Shown here in pieces: positions 19,325-27,847 of a DNA stretch of 64,000 nucleotides. The stretch's first letter is position 1; the number at the start of each line of letters is the position of its first letter. A model generated the notes under the pieces. That model had not been told where the DNA came from. It was given only the letters and a program-made list of their open reading frames with translations, and made no database searches. Source of the DNA: JANLVJ01 sp031363945 (lineage in GTDB: Bacteria; Bacteroidota; Bacteroidia; Sphingobacteriales; Sphingobacteriaceae); assembly GCA_031363945.1 (NCBI GenBank), contig JANLVJ010000029.1, forward strand, positions 62,001 through 126,000, given 5' to 3'. The position numbers were made by a program, and so were the translations under genes.

Positions 19325-22300
19325 AACAGTTTTTTAGCACGTATAAAAATCCGGTTGCTGTACTTTTGACAATCTTATTGATGTCTGGATTGTATTTCTA
19401 CAGCCGGATGCAGACATCACTTTTTCCGGAAATAACTTTTCCCAAGGTTAAAATTATAGCAGATGCTGGTGAACAGCCTGTCGATAAAATGATGGTTACT
19501 GTAACCAAACCATTAGAAAATGCCGTCAAGCTAGTTCCTGACTTACAACTTGTCAGAAGTGTTACCAGCAGAGGAAGTTGTGAGATTTCAGCTTATATGA
19601 ACTGGAATGCAAATATTGATCTTGCCAGGCAAAATATCGAATCAAGGATAAATGAGATCAGGAATTCTCTACCCCCTGGTGTACAATTCAGTATAGAAAA
19701 AATGAATCCTTCTATATTGCCAGTTATGGGATATACCCTTGAAAGCCATAGCCGCAGCCCTATTGAAATGAAATTGCTGGCAATGTACACTATAAAGCCT
19801 TTTCTTTCGCAGGTAGAAGGTGTAGCAGAAATAAGAATCAGCGGAGGAAAAAACAAAGAATTCTGGCTTATGCTCAAGCCCCAGAAAATGAGTGCTCTTG
19901 GGGTTACTCCAGATATGGTAAATACGGCTTTAAGTCAGACCAATTTTATTCTCTCTAATGGTTATTTGGCTGATTACCGCAGGTTGTATCTGGCAATTAC
20001 AAATACAGCCGTTAAGAATCTGGATCAGCTTGAGAATCTTATCATTTTCAATGATGGTCGTAGGACCGTGCAACTCAAAGACATTTCAGAAGTTCAAATC
20101 AGAGAAGGTATTGAATATGTACGCATAAATGCAAACGGTCATGATGCCGTTCTTGTTGCTGTAATCAAACAACCTAATGCAAACCTGATTGCTGTTTCAA
20201 GCCTGATGCAAGAAAAAATCAAGCAACTACAAAAAATATTACCTTCAGACGTAATTATCAAACCGTATTATATTCAGGCTGACTTTGTCAACGAAGCGGT
20301 ACGTAGTGTAACAGATAGTCTTTGGATCGGTCTTGCTCTGGCAATTTTAGTGGCAATTTTATTTTTGCGTTCTGCAAGGGCAAGTCTTAGCATTTTGATA
20401 ACCATTCCTATTACCCTAATGCTGACGATTCTTGTTCTGTATTCAATAGGGTATACCTTAAATATTATGACCCTTGGAGCTATCGCTGCATCTATCGGAC
20501 TAATCATTGATGACGCAATTGTTGTGGTCGAACAAATTCATCGGACACATGAGGAGCATCCTGGTGAAACTGGATCAGAACTGGTTCAAAAAGCAATAAG
20601 TTATCTTTTTCCTGCCATGCTGGCTTCATCGATCAGTACCATTGTAATTTTTCTTCCTTTTTCATTAATGACAGGCATAGCAGGTGCCTATTTTAATGTT
20701 CTTACCAATACAATGATTATTACCCTGGTATGTTCATTTTTTGTAACATGGATTGGGCTTCCTGTTATCTATCTTTTATTTAACTTTCTAAACAGGCAAA
20801 AAAATAAAAATGCTCTACCAGAAAAGGAACATCCGGTACATACCCAGACCTGGGTTTATCCGCTGATTCGCAGACCATGGATCAGCATGATTTTTGTTGC
20901 AGGGTTAATTCTTGCCATAATATTGGTATATCCTCATCTGGGGACTGGTTTTTTACCAGACATGGATGAGGGGTCAATTGTACTTGACTATAGTTCTCCT
21001 CCCGGTACTTCTCTTGAAGAAACTGACCGTATGCTTCAGCAGGCAGAAAAACTAATAAGTCAAAATCCGAATGTACAGGCTTATTCAAGGCGTACAGGAA
21101 CTCAGATGGGCTTTTATATCACTGAACAAAATCGAGGAGATTATCTGATTCAATTAAAGAAAAATAAGACAGAAACAACAGATCAGGTTATTGATGAGCT
21201 TCGTAAAAAGATTGCGAGCTCACAGCCAGCGTTAAGAATTGATTTCGGACAGGTTATTACTGACATGCTGGGTGATTTAATGGCTTCAGTTCAACCAATT
21301 GAATTAAAGGTATTCGGGTCTGAGCAGTCTAAACTGAATGAACTATCAAATCAGATTACAGATATTATTTCAAAAGTACCTGGTACAGCTGATGCCTTCA
21401 ATGGTATAGTTGTAGCAGGCCCTTCTATTGAAATTTCTCCAGATCAAACACGACTTGCTCAATTTCATTTATCGCCGGCAATTTTTCAACAGCAGCTTCA
21501 AAGTAAACTTGAAGGAAATCAAACTGGGGGCATAATTGAAAATCAACAGGTCACTCCCATCCGTATGATAGAACCTGAACAGCATGGCTCAAGCCTTGAC
21601 AAGTTTAAAAACCAGTTAATTTTCTTACCTGGTGGCAAACGAGTACCGGTTTCCAGTCTTGCATCGATTAAAATCAGCACTGGGGCAGCAGAATTGCAGC
21701 GGGAAAATCTTCAATCAATGGGTGTAATCACTGCCAGGTTAAATCAGCGTGATCTGGGCAGTGTAATGAATGATATACGAACCCAAATTGGAAGAAAAGT
21801 AATTTTTCCGCCTGGTTACCATATTGAATACGGAGGTGCATTTGCAGATCAGCAGCGTTCTTTCAATGAATTACTGATTATTCTGGGTACTGCCAGCCTG
21901 CTCGTATTTGTGGTCATTCTGTTTTTATCACGCAATTTTGCTGTAGCATTACTGGTACTTTTTATTTCTATTCTTGGGGCTGCAGGCTCTATGCTCGCCT
22001 TATTTCTGACACATATACCTTTAAATGTTGGCAGTTATACAGGAATTATTATGATCGTTGGCATCATTGGAGAAAATGCAATTTTTACGTTTTGGCAGTT
22101 TCAAACAACTGTACAGGTAAGTTCAGTCGAGGAAGCTGTTGTATATGCTATTTCTACCCGGCTCAGACCTAAATTGATGACTGCACTTGGAGCCATTATT
22201 GCACTGATGCCTTTGGCACTTGGTATAGGTGTAGGCGCACAGTTGCATCAACCACTTGCTATTGCCGTTATTGGCGGATTTATTGTTGCCCTGCCCTTGT

Positions 22301-22383
22301 TGCTAATGGTTTTACCCAGTTTAATGGTATTAGTTTTAAAAAAATCTTATCCTAAACCAGCAATAGCTAAACCCGGTAACTGA
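19321..22383 (+). CDS. RND efflux transporter, inner membrane pump
   Basis: A 1020-residue proton-driven pump of the AcrB/CusA superfamily. Its architecture is N-terminal helix (NPVAVLLTILLMSGLYFYS), first porter domain with FPEITFPKV and LENAV, five helices around residue 330-480 with the intramembrane LIIDDAIVVVEQI, a second porter domain, then the C-terminal helices (LIILGTASLLVFVVILFL, IGENAIFTF). No heavy-metal methionine signature was seen, so a drug/organic-solute type is more likely than CusA-type metal export. Translationally coupled to the MFP gene. A hairpin (AAACCCGG/CTGGGTTT, 22369-22398) overlaps its stop codon. Confidence 0.9.
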   Translation: MKQFFSTYKNPVAVLLTILLMSGLYFYSRMQTSLFPEITFPKVKIIADAGEQPVDKMMVTVTKPLENAVKLVPDLQLVRSVTSRGSCEISAYMNWNANIDLARQNIESRINEIRNSLPPGVQFSIEKMNPSILPVMGYTLESHSRSPIEMKLLAMYTIKPFLSQVEGVAEIRISGGKNKEFWLMLKPQKMSALGVTPDMVNTALSQTNFILSNGYLADYRRLYLAITNTAVKNLDQLENLIIFNDGRRTVQLKDISEVQIREGIEYVRINANGHDAVLVAVIKQPNANLIAVSSLMQEKIKQLQKILPSDVIIKPYYIQADFVNEAVRSVTDSLWIGLALAILVAILFLRSARASLSILITIPITLMLTILVLYSIGYTLNIMTLGAIAASIGLIIDDAIVVVEQIHRTHEEHPGETGSELVQKAISYLFPAMLASSISTIVIFLPFSLMTGIAGAYFNVLTNTMIITLVCSFFVTWIGLPVIYLLFNFLNRQKNKNALPEKEHPVHTQTWVYPLIRRPWISMIFVAGLILAIILVYPHLGTGFLPDMDEGSIVLDYSSPPGTSLEETDRMLQQAEKLISQNPNVQAYSRRTGTQMGFYITEQNRGDYLIQLKKNKTETTDQVIDELRKKIASSQPALRIDFGQVITDMLGDLMASVQPIELKVFGSEQSKLNELSNQITDIISKVPGTADAFNGIVVAGPSIEISPDQTRLAQFHLSPAIFQQQLQSKLEGNQTGGIIENQQVTPIRMIEPEQHGSSLDKFKNQLIFLPGGKRVPVSSLASIKISTGAAELQRENLQSMGVITARLNQRDLGSVMNDIRTQIGRKVIFPPGYHIEYGGAFADQQRSFNELLIILGTASLLVFVVILFLSRNFAVALLVLFISILGAAGSMLALFLTHIPLNVGSYTGIIMIVGIIGENAIFTFWQFQTTVQVSSVEEAVVYAISTRLRPKLMTALGAIIALMPLALGIGVGAQLHQPLAIAVIGGFIVALPLLLMVLPSLMVLVLKKSYPKPAIAKPGN

Positions 22384-22399
22384 AACAAATCTGGGTTTT
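22369..22399 (+). terminator. Possible terminator overlapping the RND stop codon
   Basis: AAACCCGG (22369-22376) pairs with CTGGGTTT (22391-22398) with one wobble. The loop contains the TGA stop, and a short T run follows. Confidence 0.4.
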
Positions 22400-22727
22400 C
22401 TAGAATCACGTCGTTACTAATATTTTTTCTATTGATATTATATTTAACTCCGACTGATGAGGTCATATTGTCGTACGTAAGTGAAGGTAAATTTGTTTAA
22501 CGTACTGGCTGGTTGATTTTTAAATCAAAAAATAAAGCAAAATAAAAGTGATCGAAAAATTATTTTGCATTATATGAAAAGTAAAATAATGCATTTAAAT
22601 AGGGGAAACTACTTTCTTTGCAGTAAATTATTATTTATAAATCATTAAATATTAATTTGATTAATCTTCTGCCTGCTTATTTAGTCTTATAATTTTTTGT
22701 CTATAAAATATACTTTAAATTAAGGTT
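22384..22727. promoter_or_regulatory. Gene-free 344-base spacer before the first DUF6600 gene
   Basis: A+T-rich DNA between the RND gene and the DUF6600 gene. It contains a perfect 8-bp inverted repeat, TGCATTAT/ATAATGCA, at 22566-22573 and 22586-22593 (12-base spacer), a possible operator. A palindromic CGTACG occurs at 22472. No coding signal seen. The promoter of the next gene must lie here or near it. Confidence 0.4.
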
Positions 22728-24536
22728 ATGAATGCTATTATCAGAATTCGTGTACTCATAGCGCTATTTGTCTTGATGCTATGCAGCACCAACTCAAAAC
22801 TATATGCCCAGCAGGGTGGTCCTGTTTCTTATCAGGAATTTTATGACCAGTTAAGCCCCTATGGAGACTGGGTAAATGACCCCGATTATGGCTACGCGTG
22901 GGTACCTGATGCAGGTCCTGATTTTCAACCCTACAGGTCTCATGGTCACTGGGTATATACAGAATATGGATGGACGTGGGTTTCAGACTATAAATGGGGA
23001 TGGGCCGCTTTTCACTATGGCAGATGGAGATTAACAGATGAATTCGGTTGGATCTGGATACCTGGATATACATGGGGGCCAGCCTGGGTTTCATGGAGAA
23101 GAACCGAGGGATATTATGGTTGGGCACCATTGGGACCTCCCCGATTACGTTATGAAGGACCAGGTTTTCAAGGCGATAATACTGATGGATACCGGGATCA
23201 GGAAAATGATGGGGGTTATCGAGATGAATCAAATAACGGAAACTATCGTGATGGTTATTACGATGGTAACAGAGACCAAAACTATGCAGGCAGTGGGTTT
23301 CATGTAAGTATAGGTTTCAACTTTTCATGGGGTAATGCAGCACCAGTGAATCAATGGTGCTTTGTACCAGCTAATTACGTAGCAAGCCCCTATCTTTCAA
23401 ACTATTATGTACCGCAAATACAAAACACTACAATTTATAATAACACCACTATTATTAAAAATACCTATGTGAACGGGAACATGGTTAATAATAGTGGAAC
23501 CATAATTAACAACTATACTAATTCGACAAATAACAGCAATAACACGATTAGTAATTCAGGTAATAAAACGGTATATATAGCAGGGCCACCCAGAGCTGAT
23601 GTAGAAAAATCTACAGGTCAGGTGATAAAGGCAGTCGCCATTACCAATGCATCAAAACCGGGTATGGCTGGTATAAAGGGTAATGCCATTTCAATGTACA
23701 GACCACCATTCAGAAACCCTGTTGAGGCTGGAAATATTCGTTCTTCAGCAGGTTTACCTGCACCAAGTCATGCTGTACCCATTAATCAGGTAAGTCCGAT
23801 CATTGACCGGTCAGGATCAAAGGCCGGATTAGTTAGAAATAATGCGATATCACATTTGAATAGCACTGATAGTAAACCACTTATTATGGCAAAAACTAAT
23901 TATTCAGCCTTTAAAAGCAGCCCTGTACGAGCTAAAACAGTAGAAAACCAACGCTATATTAAAGCAGGTACCGTCAATACGGGCAGAGCACAAATTAACA
24001 GACCAGAAAATAATCTTACACCAGTCAACAGAGGGATTTCTTCACCTCAAGAATCAGATGGAGGAATGAATAACCCAAAAGATAAGCGTCTTGAGCAACC
24101 ACCAGTTCGTTCACAATCTCAGCAAATCCAAAAGGAAAAAGATCGGGCAGACAATGAAAATAGAATTCAGGAACAAAACAGGCTTCAGCTTCAAAACAAA
24201 GTAAAATCACCTGAAACTCCGGATCATGGAAGAATTTTAAATAATGATCAGCAGCGACAGGTTCATCCACAGATTCCCGGGCAGCGTCAGCCTGACCAAG
24301 GGCAACAGCAACATCAGGTTCATCCCCAGTTTCCCGATCAGCGTCAACCCTACCAGGGGCAACGTCAGCCAGACCAGGGTCAACAACAACAACGGCCACA
24401 AAATCAGGTTCAGCCACAGCAACAACGGCCACAAAATCAGGGAGCCCCTATCAACGCCCCTCAACATGTTACTCCAAGGCAAGAACCCAGGATGATTGAA
24501 CCTCCCAGACAAAAACCAGTTGAAGAAAAAAAGTGA
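22728..24536 (+). CDS. DUF6600-type tryptophan-rich secreted protein, Gln-rich tail
   Basis: A 602-residue exported protein with a signal peptide ending near SKLYAQQ. Residues about 30-130 form a Trp/Tyr-rich domain with repeated G-(H/Y/W)-W-x-W units (YDQLSPYGDWVNDPDYGYAWVPD, GHWVYTEYGWTWVSDYKWGWAAFHYGRW, PGYTWGPAWVSWRR), matching the family usually named DUF6600; no function is known. An Asn-rich middle (about 225-285) carries many TTI/NNT strand-like repeats, and the tail (about 480-600) is Gln/Pro/Arg-rich with QRQPDQGQQQ repeats. It is a paralog of the 27848 gene. Likely a surface or periplasmic matrix protein; this is inference. Confidence 0.75.
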   Translation: MNAIIRIRVLIALFVLMLCSTNSKLYAQQGGPVSYQEFYDQLSPYGDWVNDPDYGYAWVPDAGPDFQPYRSHGHWVYTEYGWTWVSDYKWGWAAFHYGRWRLTDEFGWIWIPGYTWGPAWVSWRRTEGYYGWAPLGPPRLRYEGPGFQGDNTDGYRDQENDGGYRDESNNGNYRDGYYDGNRDQNYAGSGFHVSIGFNFSWGNAAPVNQWCFVPANYVASPYLSNYYVPQIQNTTIYNNTTIIKNTYVNGNMVNNSGTIINNYTNSTNNSNNTISNSGNKTVYIAGPPRADVEKSTGQVIKAVAITNASKPGMAGIKGNAISMYRPPFRNPVEAGNIRSSAGLPAPSHAVPINQVSPIIDRSGSKAGLVRNNAISHLNSTDSKPLIMAKTNYSAFKSSPVRAKTVENQRYIKAGTVNTGRAQINRPENNLTPVNRGISSPQESDGGMNNPKDKRLEQPPVRSQSQQIQKEKDRADNENRIQEQNRLQLQNKVKSPETPDHGRILNNDQQRQVHPQIPGQRQPDQGQQQHQVHPQFPDQRQPYQGQRQPDQGQQQQRPQNQVQPQQQRPQNQGAPINAPQHVTPRQEPRMIEPPRQKPVEEKK

Positions 24537-24537
24537 G

Positions 24538-25194
24538 CTAAATATTCATTTCCGGAATGTCATCATCTGCCAGCATATGACCCTGGGTGGCATTCCGGAT
24601 TTCGTCTACAGAGACACCTGGAGCTCTCTCAAGTAACCGGAATCCTATACCAGGCAAGATATCTATTACAGCAAGTTCGGTCACAATTTTCCGAACACAT
24701 TTGATACCCGTTAGGGGCAGAGTACACTGCTGCAGTAATTTTGATTGACCCTGCTTGTTTACGTGCTGCATGGCAACAATTATATTACTGGCAGAGGCTA
24801 CCAAATCCATTGCCCCACCCATCCCTTTAACCATCTTTCCAGGTATTTTCCAGCTTGCAATATCACCAGTTTCTGAAACTTCCATAGCTCCCAGAATAGT
24901 CAGGTCAATATGCCCACCCCTGATCATGGCGAAGCTTTCGGCTGAATCAAATAAAGAAGATCCCGAAGCCATAGTTATTGTTTGTTTACCAGCATTGATC
25001 AGGTCTGCATCAACTTCACTTTCAACTGGGAAAGGCCCTATACCCAGAAGCCCATTTTCAGATTGGAGAACAACCTGAATATTTTCAGGAATAAAATTTG
25101 CAACCAGGGTTGGAATACCAATTCCCAGATTTACATAATATCCGTCACGTAGTTCCTGAGCAATACGCCGGGCAATGCCGTTTTTATCAAGCAT
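24538..25194 (-). CDS. scoB: 3-oxoacid CoA-transferase subunit B
   Basis: The 218-residue beta subunit of a class I CoA-transferase (succinyl-CoA:acetoacetate type). It activates ketoacids with CoA from succinyl-CoA. The catalytic glutamate is expected in QSENGLLGIGPFP (about residue 48), and the family segments GYYVNLGIGIPTLVANF, VKGMGGAMDLVASA and GFRLLERAPGVS are present. It begins five bases after subunit A ends, and the two clearly form an operon. It ends two bases from the convergent DUF6600 gene, with almost no intergenic DNA. Confidence 0.93.
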   Translation of the reverse strand: MLDKNGIARRIAQELRDGYYVNLGIGIPTLVANFIPENIQVVLQSENGLLGIGPFPVESEVDADLINAGKQTITMASGSSLFDSAESFAMIRGGHIDLTILGAMEVSETGDIASWKIPGKMVKGMGGAMDLVASASNIIVAMQHVNKQGQSKLLQQCTLPLTGIKCVRKIVTELAVIDILPGIGFRLLERAPGVSVDEIRNATQGHMLADDDIPEMNI

Positions 25195-25199
25195 ACAGT

Positions 25200-25904
25200 T
25201 TATTGATTAGTAACCGTGATGGTTCGTTGCTCTATACGTTTTTCGTAATTCTTACCCTGAAAAACACGCTGAACATATATTCCCGGGGTATGAATCTCTT
25301 CGGGCCCAAGACTTCCAAGAGGAACGAGTTCTTCAACTTCAGCTATAGTAATCTTGCCAGCTGTTGCCATCATGGGATTAAAATTCCTAGCCGTTCCATG
25401 ATAAATAAGATTACCGGCTTCATCTCCTTTCCATGCCTTGACTAATGAAAAATCTGCTTTAAGCCAATTTTCAAGCAAATAGTTTTTGCCATCAAAAGAA
25501 CGTATTTCTTTACCCCTCGCTACTTCAGTGCCAAATCCCGCAGGAGTGTAAAAAGCAGGTATTCCTGCCCCACCCGCTCTAATTCTTTCTGCAAGGGTAC
25601 CCTGAGGAATAAGCTCAACTTCAAGTTCACCGGCTAATAGCTGCCTTTCGAATTCTTCATTTTCACCTACATAAGAAGAAATCATTTTTTTTACTTGCCG
25701 GGATTTCAATAAAACTCCAATTCCAAAATTATCGATACCAGCATTATTTGAAATACAGGTAAGGTTTTTAACCTTCATCTCAAGTAAGGCAGTGATTCCA
25801 TTTTCAGGAATTCCGCAAAGTCCAAACCCGCCAAGCATAATAATTGAACCATCATATACATCACTAAGTGCAGTTCTTGCATCAGCATAAATTTTATTGA
25901 TCAT
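25200..25904 (-). CDS. scoA: 3-oxoacid CoA-transferase subunit A
   Basis: The 234-residue alpha subunit of the same class I CoA-transferase. Signatures are [13 protein letters not shown] (CoA-binding glycine loop, about residue 26), [17 protein letters not shown], and the [22 protein letters not shown] segment. It is the first gene of the scoAB operon, transcribed divergently from the ring-cleaving dioxygenase-like gene with 130 bases between. In aromatic degradation these enzymes activate 3-oxoadipate, in ketone metabolism acetoacetate; the neighbour could suggest the former, but sequence alone cannot decide. Confidence 0.93.
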   Translation of the reverse strand: MINKIYADARTALSDVYDGSIIMLGGFGLCGIPENGITALLEMKVKNLTCISNNAGIDNFGIGVLLKSRQVKKMISSYVGENEEFERQLLAGELEVELIPQGTLAERIRAGGAGIPAFYTPAGFGTEVARGKEIRSFDGKNYLLENWLKADFSLVKAWKGDEAGNLIYHGTARNFNPMMATAGKITIAEVEELVPLGSLGPEEIHTPGIYVQRVFQGKNYEKRIEQRTITVTNQ

Positions 25905-26034
25905 CTTGCCGTTTCCATATAAATACGCTCTTGATAAGTTACCTAATATGAAATATAAAACACTAAAAACTTCTAAGCAAGAATCCTAAACATTTGGAAC
26001 ATTTTAATGTACTAACTTTTACAATATCAGCATT

Positions 26035-26970
26035 ATGGAAAATCAAATTTTAGGTCTTCACCATATCACAGCCATTGCAAGCAGTGCACAAAAAAACTAT
26101 GATTTTTACACAAAATTTCTTGGCCAGAGGTTAGTAAAAAGAACCGTGAACTTCGACGATCCCAATACATACCATTTTTATTTTGGCGATGAAATAGGCA
26201 CTCCGGGAACGATAATTACGTTCTTCCCTTGGGAAGGTATGAATCATGGAAGAATAGGAAATGCAATGGCTACCGAAATCGGTTATTCTGTCGGTAAATC
26301 AAGCTATAATTTTTGGCTCGAGCGTCTGAAAGAATTTAAGGTTACTCATTCTCCCGTTGAATCCTATTTTGGAAAAGACATTATCAGGTTTCAGGATTAT
26401 GATGGTCTGGCATTCAACCTTGTTTTCACAGATGGATTGATGAATATTCAACCATGGGAAACAAATGGGGTTGCGAAAATAGATACTATTAAGGGTTTTA
26501 ATAATGTAGTCCTAACCCTAAAGACAATAGATGCTACAGCAGCGGTTTTATCAGATTTATTGGGATATACTGAAATTGCATCTGAAGGTGATATAACCAG
26601 GTTTAATAATCAGAATGATAGTTTTTCATTTATTGATTTAAAGTCTAGCCCTTCGGGCAAGCATGGTCAGGTTGCTGCTGGCACTATTCATCATATCGCT
26701 TTCGAAGTAAAAGATGAAAGTATTTTGATGGAATACAGAGAGAAGATAGCAAGTGCAGGCCTACACATCACTGAAAAGATTGATCGTGACTACTTCTACT
26801 CAATCTACTTCAGAGAGCCCGGAGGAGTATTATTTGAACTTGCAACTCAAAATCCTGGTTTTGCCAAAGACGAACCCTTAGGTGAGCTTGGACAAAATCT
26901 TCGGTTACCCAGCCAGTATGAATCAATGAGGTCAAAAATTTCAGTACAGTTACCTTCAATAACTTTTTAA
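26035..26970 (+). CDS. mhqO: MhqO-like ring-cleaving dioxygenase (VOC superfamily)
   Basis: A 311-residue vicinal oxygen chelate protein with two glyoxalase-type modules. Expected metal ligands lie in LHHITAIASSAQKNYDFYTK (about residue 7), GTIHHIAFEVKDE (about 221) and GGVLFELATQNPGF (about 270). The closest recalled relatives are MhqO and PcpA/LinE-like hydroquinone dioxygenases, used in quinone detoxification. It lies 16 bases ahead of a MhqD-like esterase, the same pairing as in Gram-positive quinone-stress operons. The scoAB operon is divergent. The substrate is inferred, not demonstrated. Confidence 0.82.
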   Translation: MENQILGLHHITAIASSAQKNYDFYTKFLGQRLVKRTVNFDDPNTYHFYFGDEIGTPGTIITFFPWEGMNHGRIGNAMATEIGYSVGKSSYNFWLERLKEFKVTHSPVESYFGKDIIRFQDYDGLAFNLVFTDGLMNIQPWETNGVAKIDTIKGFNNVVLTLKTIDATAAVLSDLLGYTEIASEGDITRFNNQNDSFSFIDLKSSPSGKHGQVAAGTIHHIAFEVKDESILMEYREKIASAGLHITEKIDRDYFYSIYFREPGGVLFELATQNPGFAKDEPLGELGQNLRLPSQYESMRSKISVQLPSITF

Positions 26971-26986
26971 TTTTCAGAAATACTCA

Positions 26987-27610
26987 ATGGATAAATTCAC
27001 CTATCTAACAGGAGGCCTAAGTTTAGAAGCTGCAAATAAGGTTTTAATCCTGCTACATGGCAGAGGTGGAAGTGCTTCCGACATGTTAAACTTTATAAAA
27101 GGATTAAAAGCTGATGACTTTGCACTTATAGCACCACAGGCGATAAACAATAGCTGGTACCCCTATTCATTTTTAGAGGCTCAGAAAAATGACTCTTCCC
27201 TGAATCTAGCCTTGGTTTTCCTTGATCAGATAATCTTGGAATTAGAAAGTTCAGGTTTTAAAAAAACTCAGTGCTATTTTCTCGGTTTTTCTCAGGGTGC
27301 ATGCCTGACACTTGAATATACGACTAGAAACGCCGCAAAATATGGGGGGATAATTGCCTTCACCGGTGGACTTATAGGCAATACAATTATGAAAGCAAGG
27401 TATAATGGAAATTTTGAAGCTACCCCGGTATTTATAGGCAGCAGTGATCCTGATATCCATGTACCAGTAGAACGTGTGAGAAACTCAGCAAAATTAATGA
27501 CCCTTATGGGCGCAAATGTCAATACCATTATCTATCAGAACATGGGCCATACAATTAACGAGGATGAAATCATGCACTGTAATGCAATACTTGCCAAAGA
27601 TAAACTATAA
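26987..27610 (+). CDS. mhqD: MhqD-like carboxylesterase, alpha/beta hydrolase
   Basis: A 207-residue cytoplasmic serine hydrolase. It has LLHGRGGSASDML (oxyanion-hole loop), the nucleophile Ser in GFSQGACLTLEY (about residue 103), the acid in GSSDPDIHVPVERV and the histidine in MGHTINEDEI (about residue 186). Length and layout fit the phospholipase/carboxylesterase family of MhqD. It immediately follows the dioxygenase gene, so the two are probably co-transcribed. A MarR regulator at 29494 (opposite strand, 1.9 kb away) is a natural candidate repressor, as MhqR is in Bacillus; that link is inference. Confidence 0.82.
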   Translation: MDKFTYLTGGLSLEAANKVLILLHGRGGSASDMLNFIKGLKADDFALIAPQAINNSWYPYSFLEAQKNDSSLNLALVFLDQIILELESSGFKKTQCYFLGFSQGACLTLEYTTRNAAKYGGIIAFTGGLIGNTIMKARYNGNFEATPVFIGSSDPDIHVPVERVRNSAKLMTLMGANVNTIIYQNMGHTINEDEIMHCNAILAKDKL

Positions 27611-27847
27611 ATAATTCCGAAAAAATTGATAATAAATAAGTGTAGTTTATACTATACAGTTTAGGTTTTATAATTTACATACCTATCAAAGCTTAACCTA
27701 CAGCGCTGTAAATAAATATGCCTTTAGGATGTCTTAAAGATAGGTTTATAGGATATTGAACGTACGAAATGCCAATATTAAATTCAGGTACGAATTTAGA
27801 TTAATCGAACAAGAGTTAATCTGTTTCTCAACCTAAATTTAAAGGCA

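Noticed and set aside
24025..24432. Open frame on the minus strand inside the Gln-rich tail of the first DUF6600 gene
   Set aside because: It is the shadow of a repetitive coding region; composition is Val/Asp/Ala-biased with no signature.
22472..27766. CGTACG palindromes upstream of both DUF6600 genes (22472 and 27761) as a shared regulator site
   Set aside because: Distances to the starts differ (256 and 87 bases) and flanking bases do not match well; likely coincidence.
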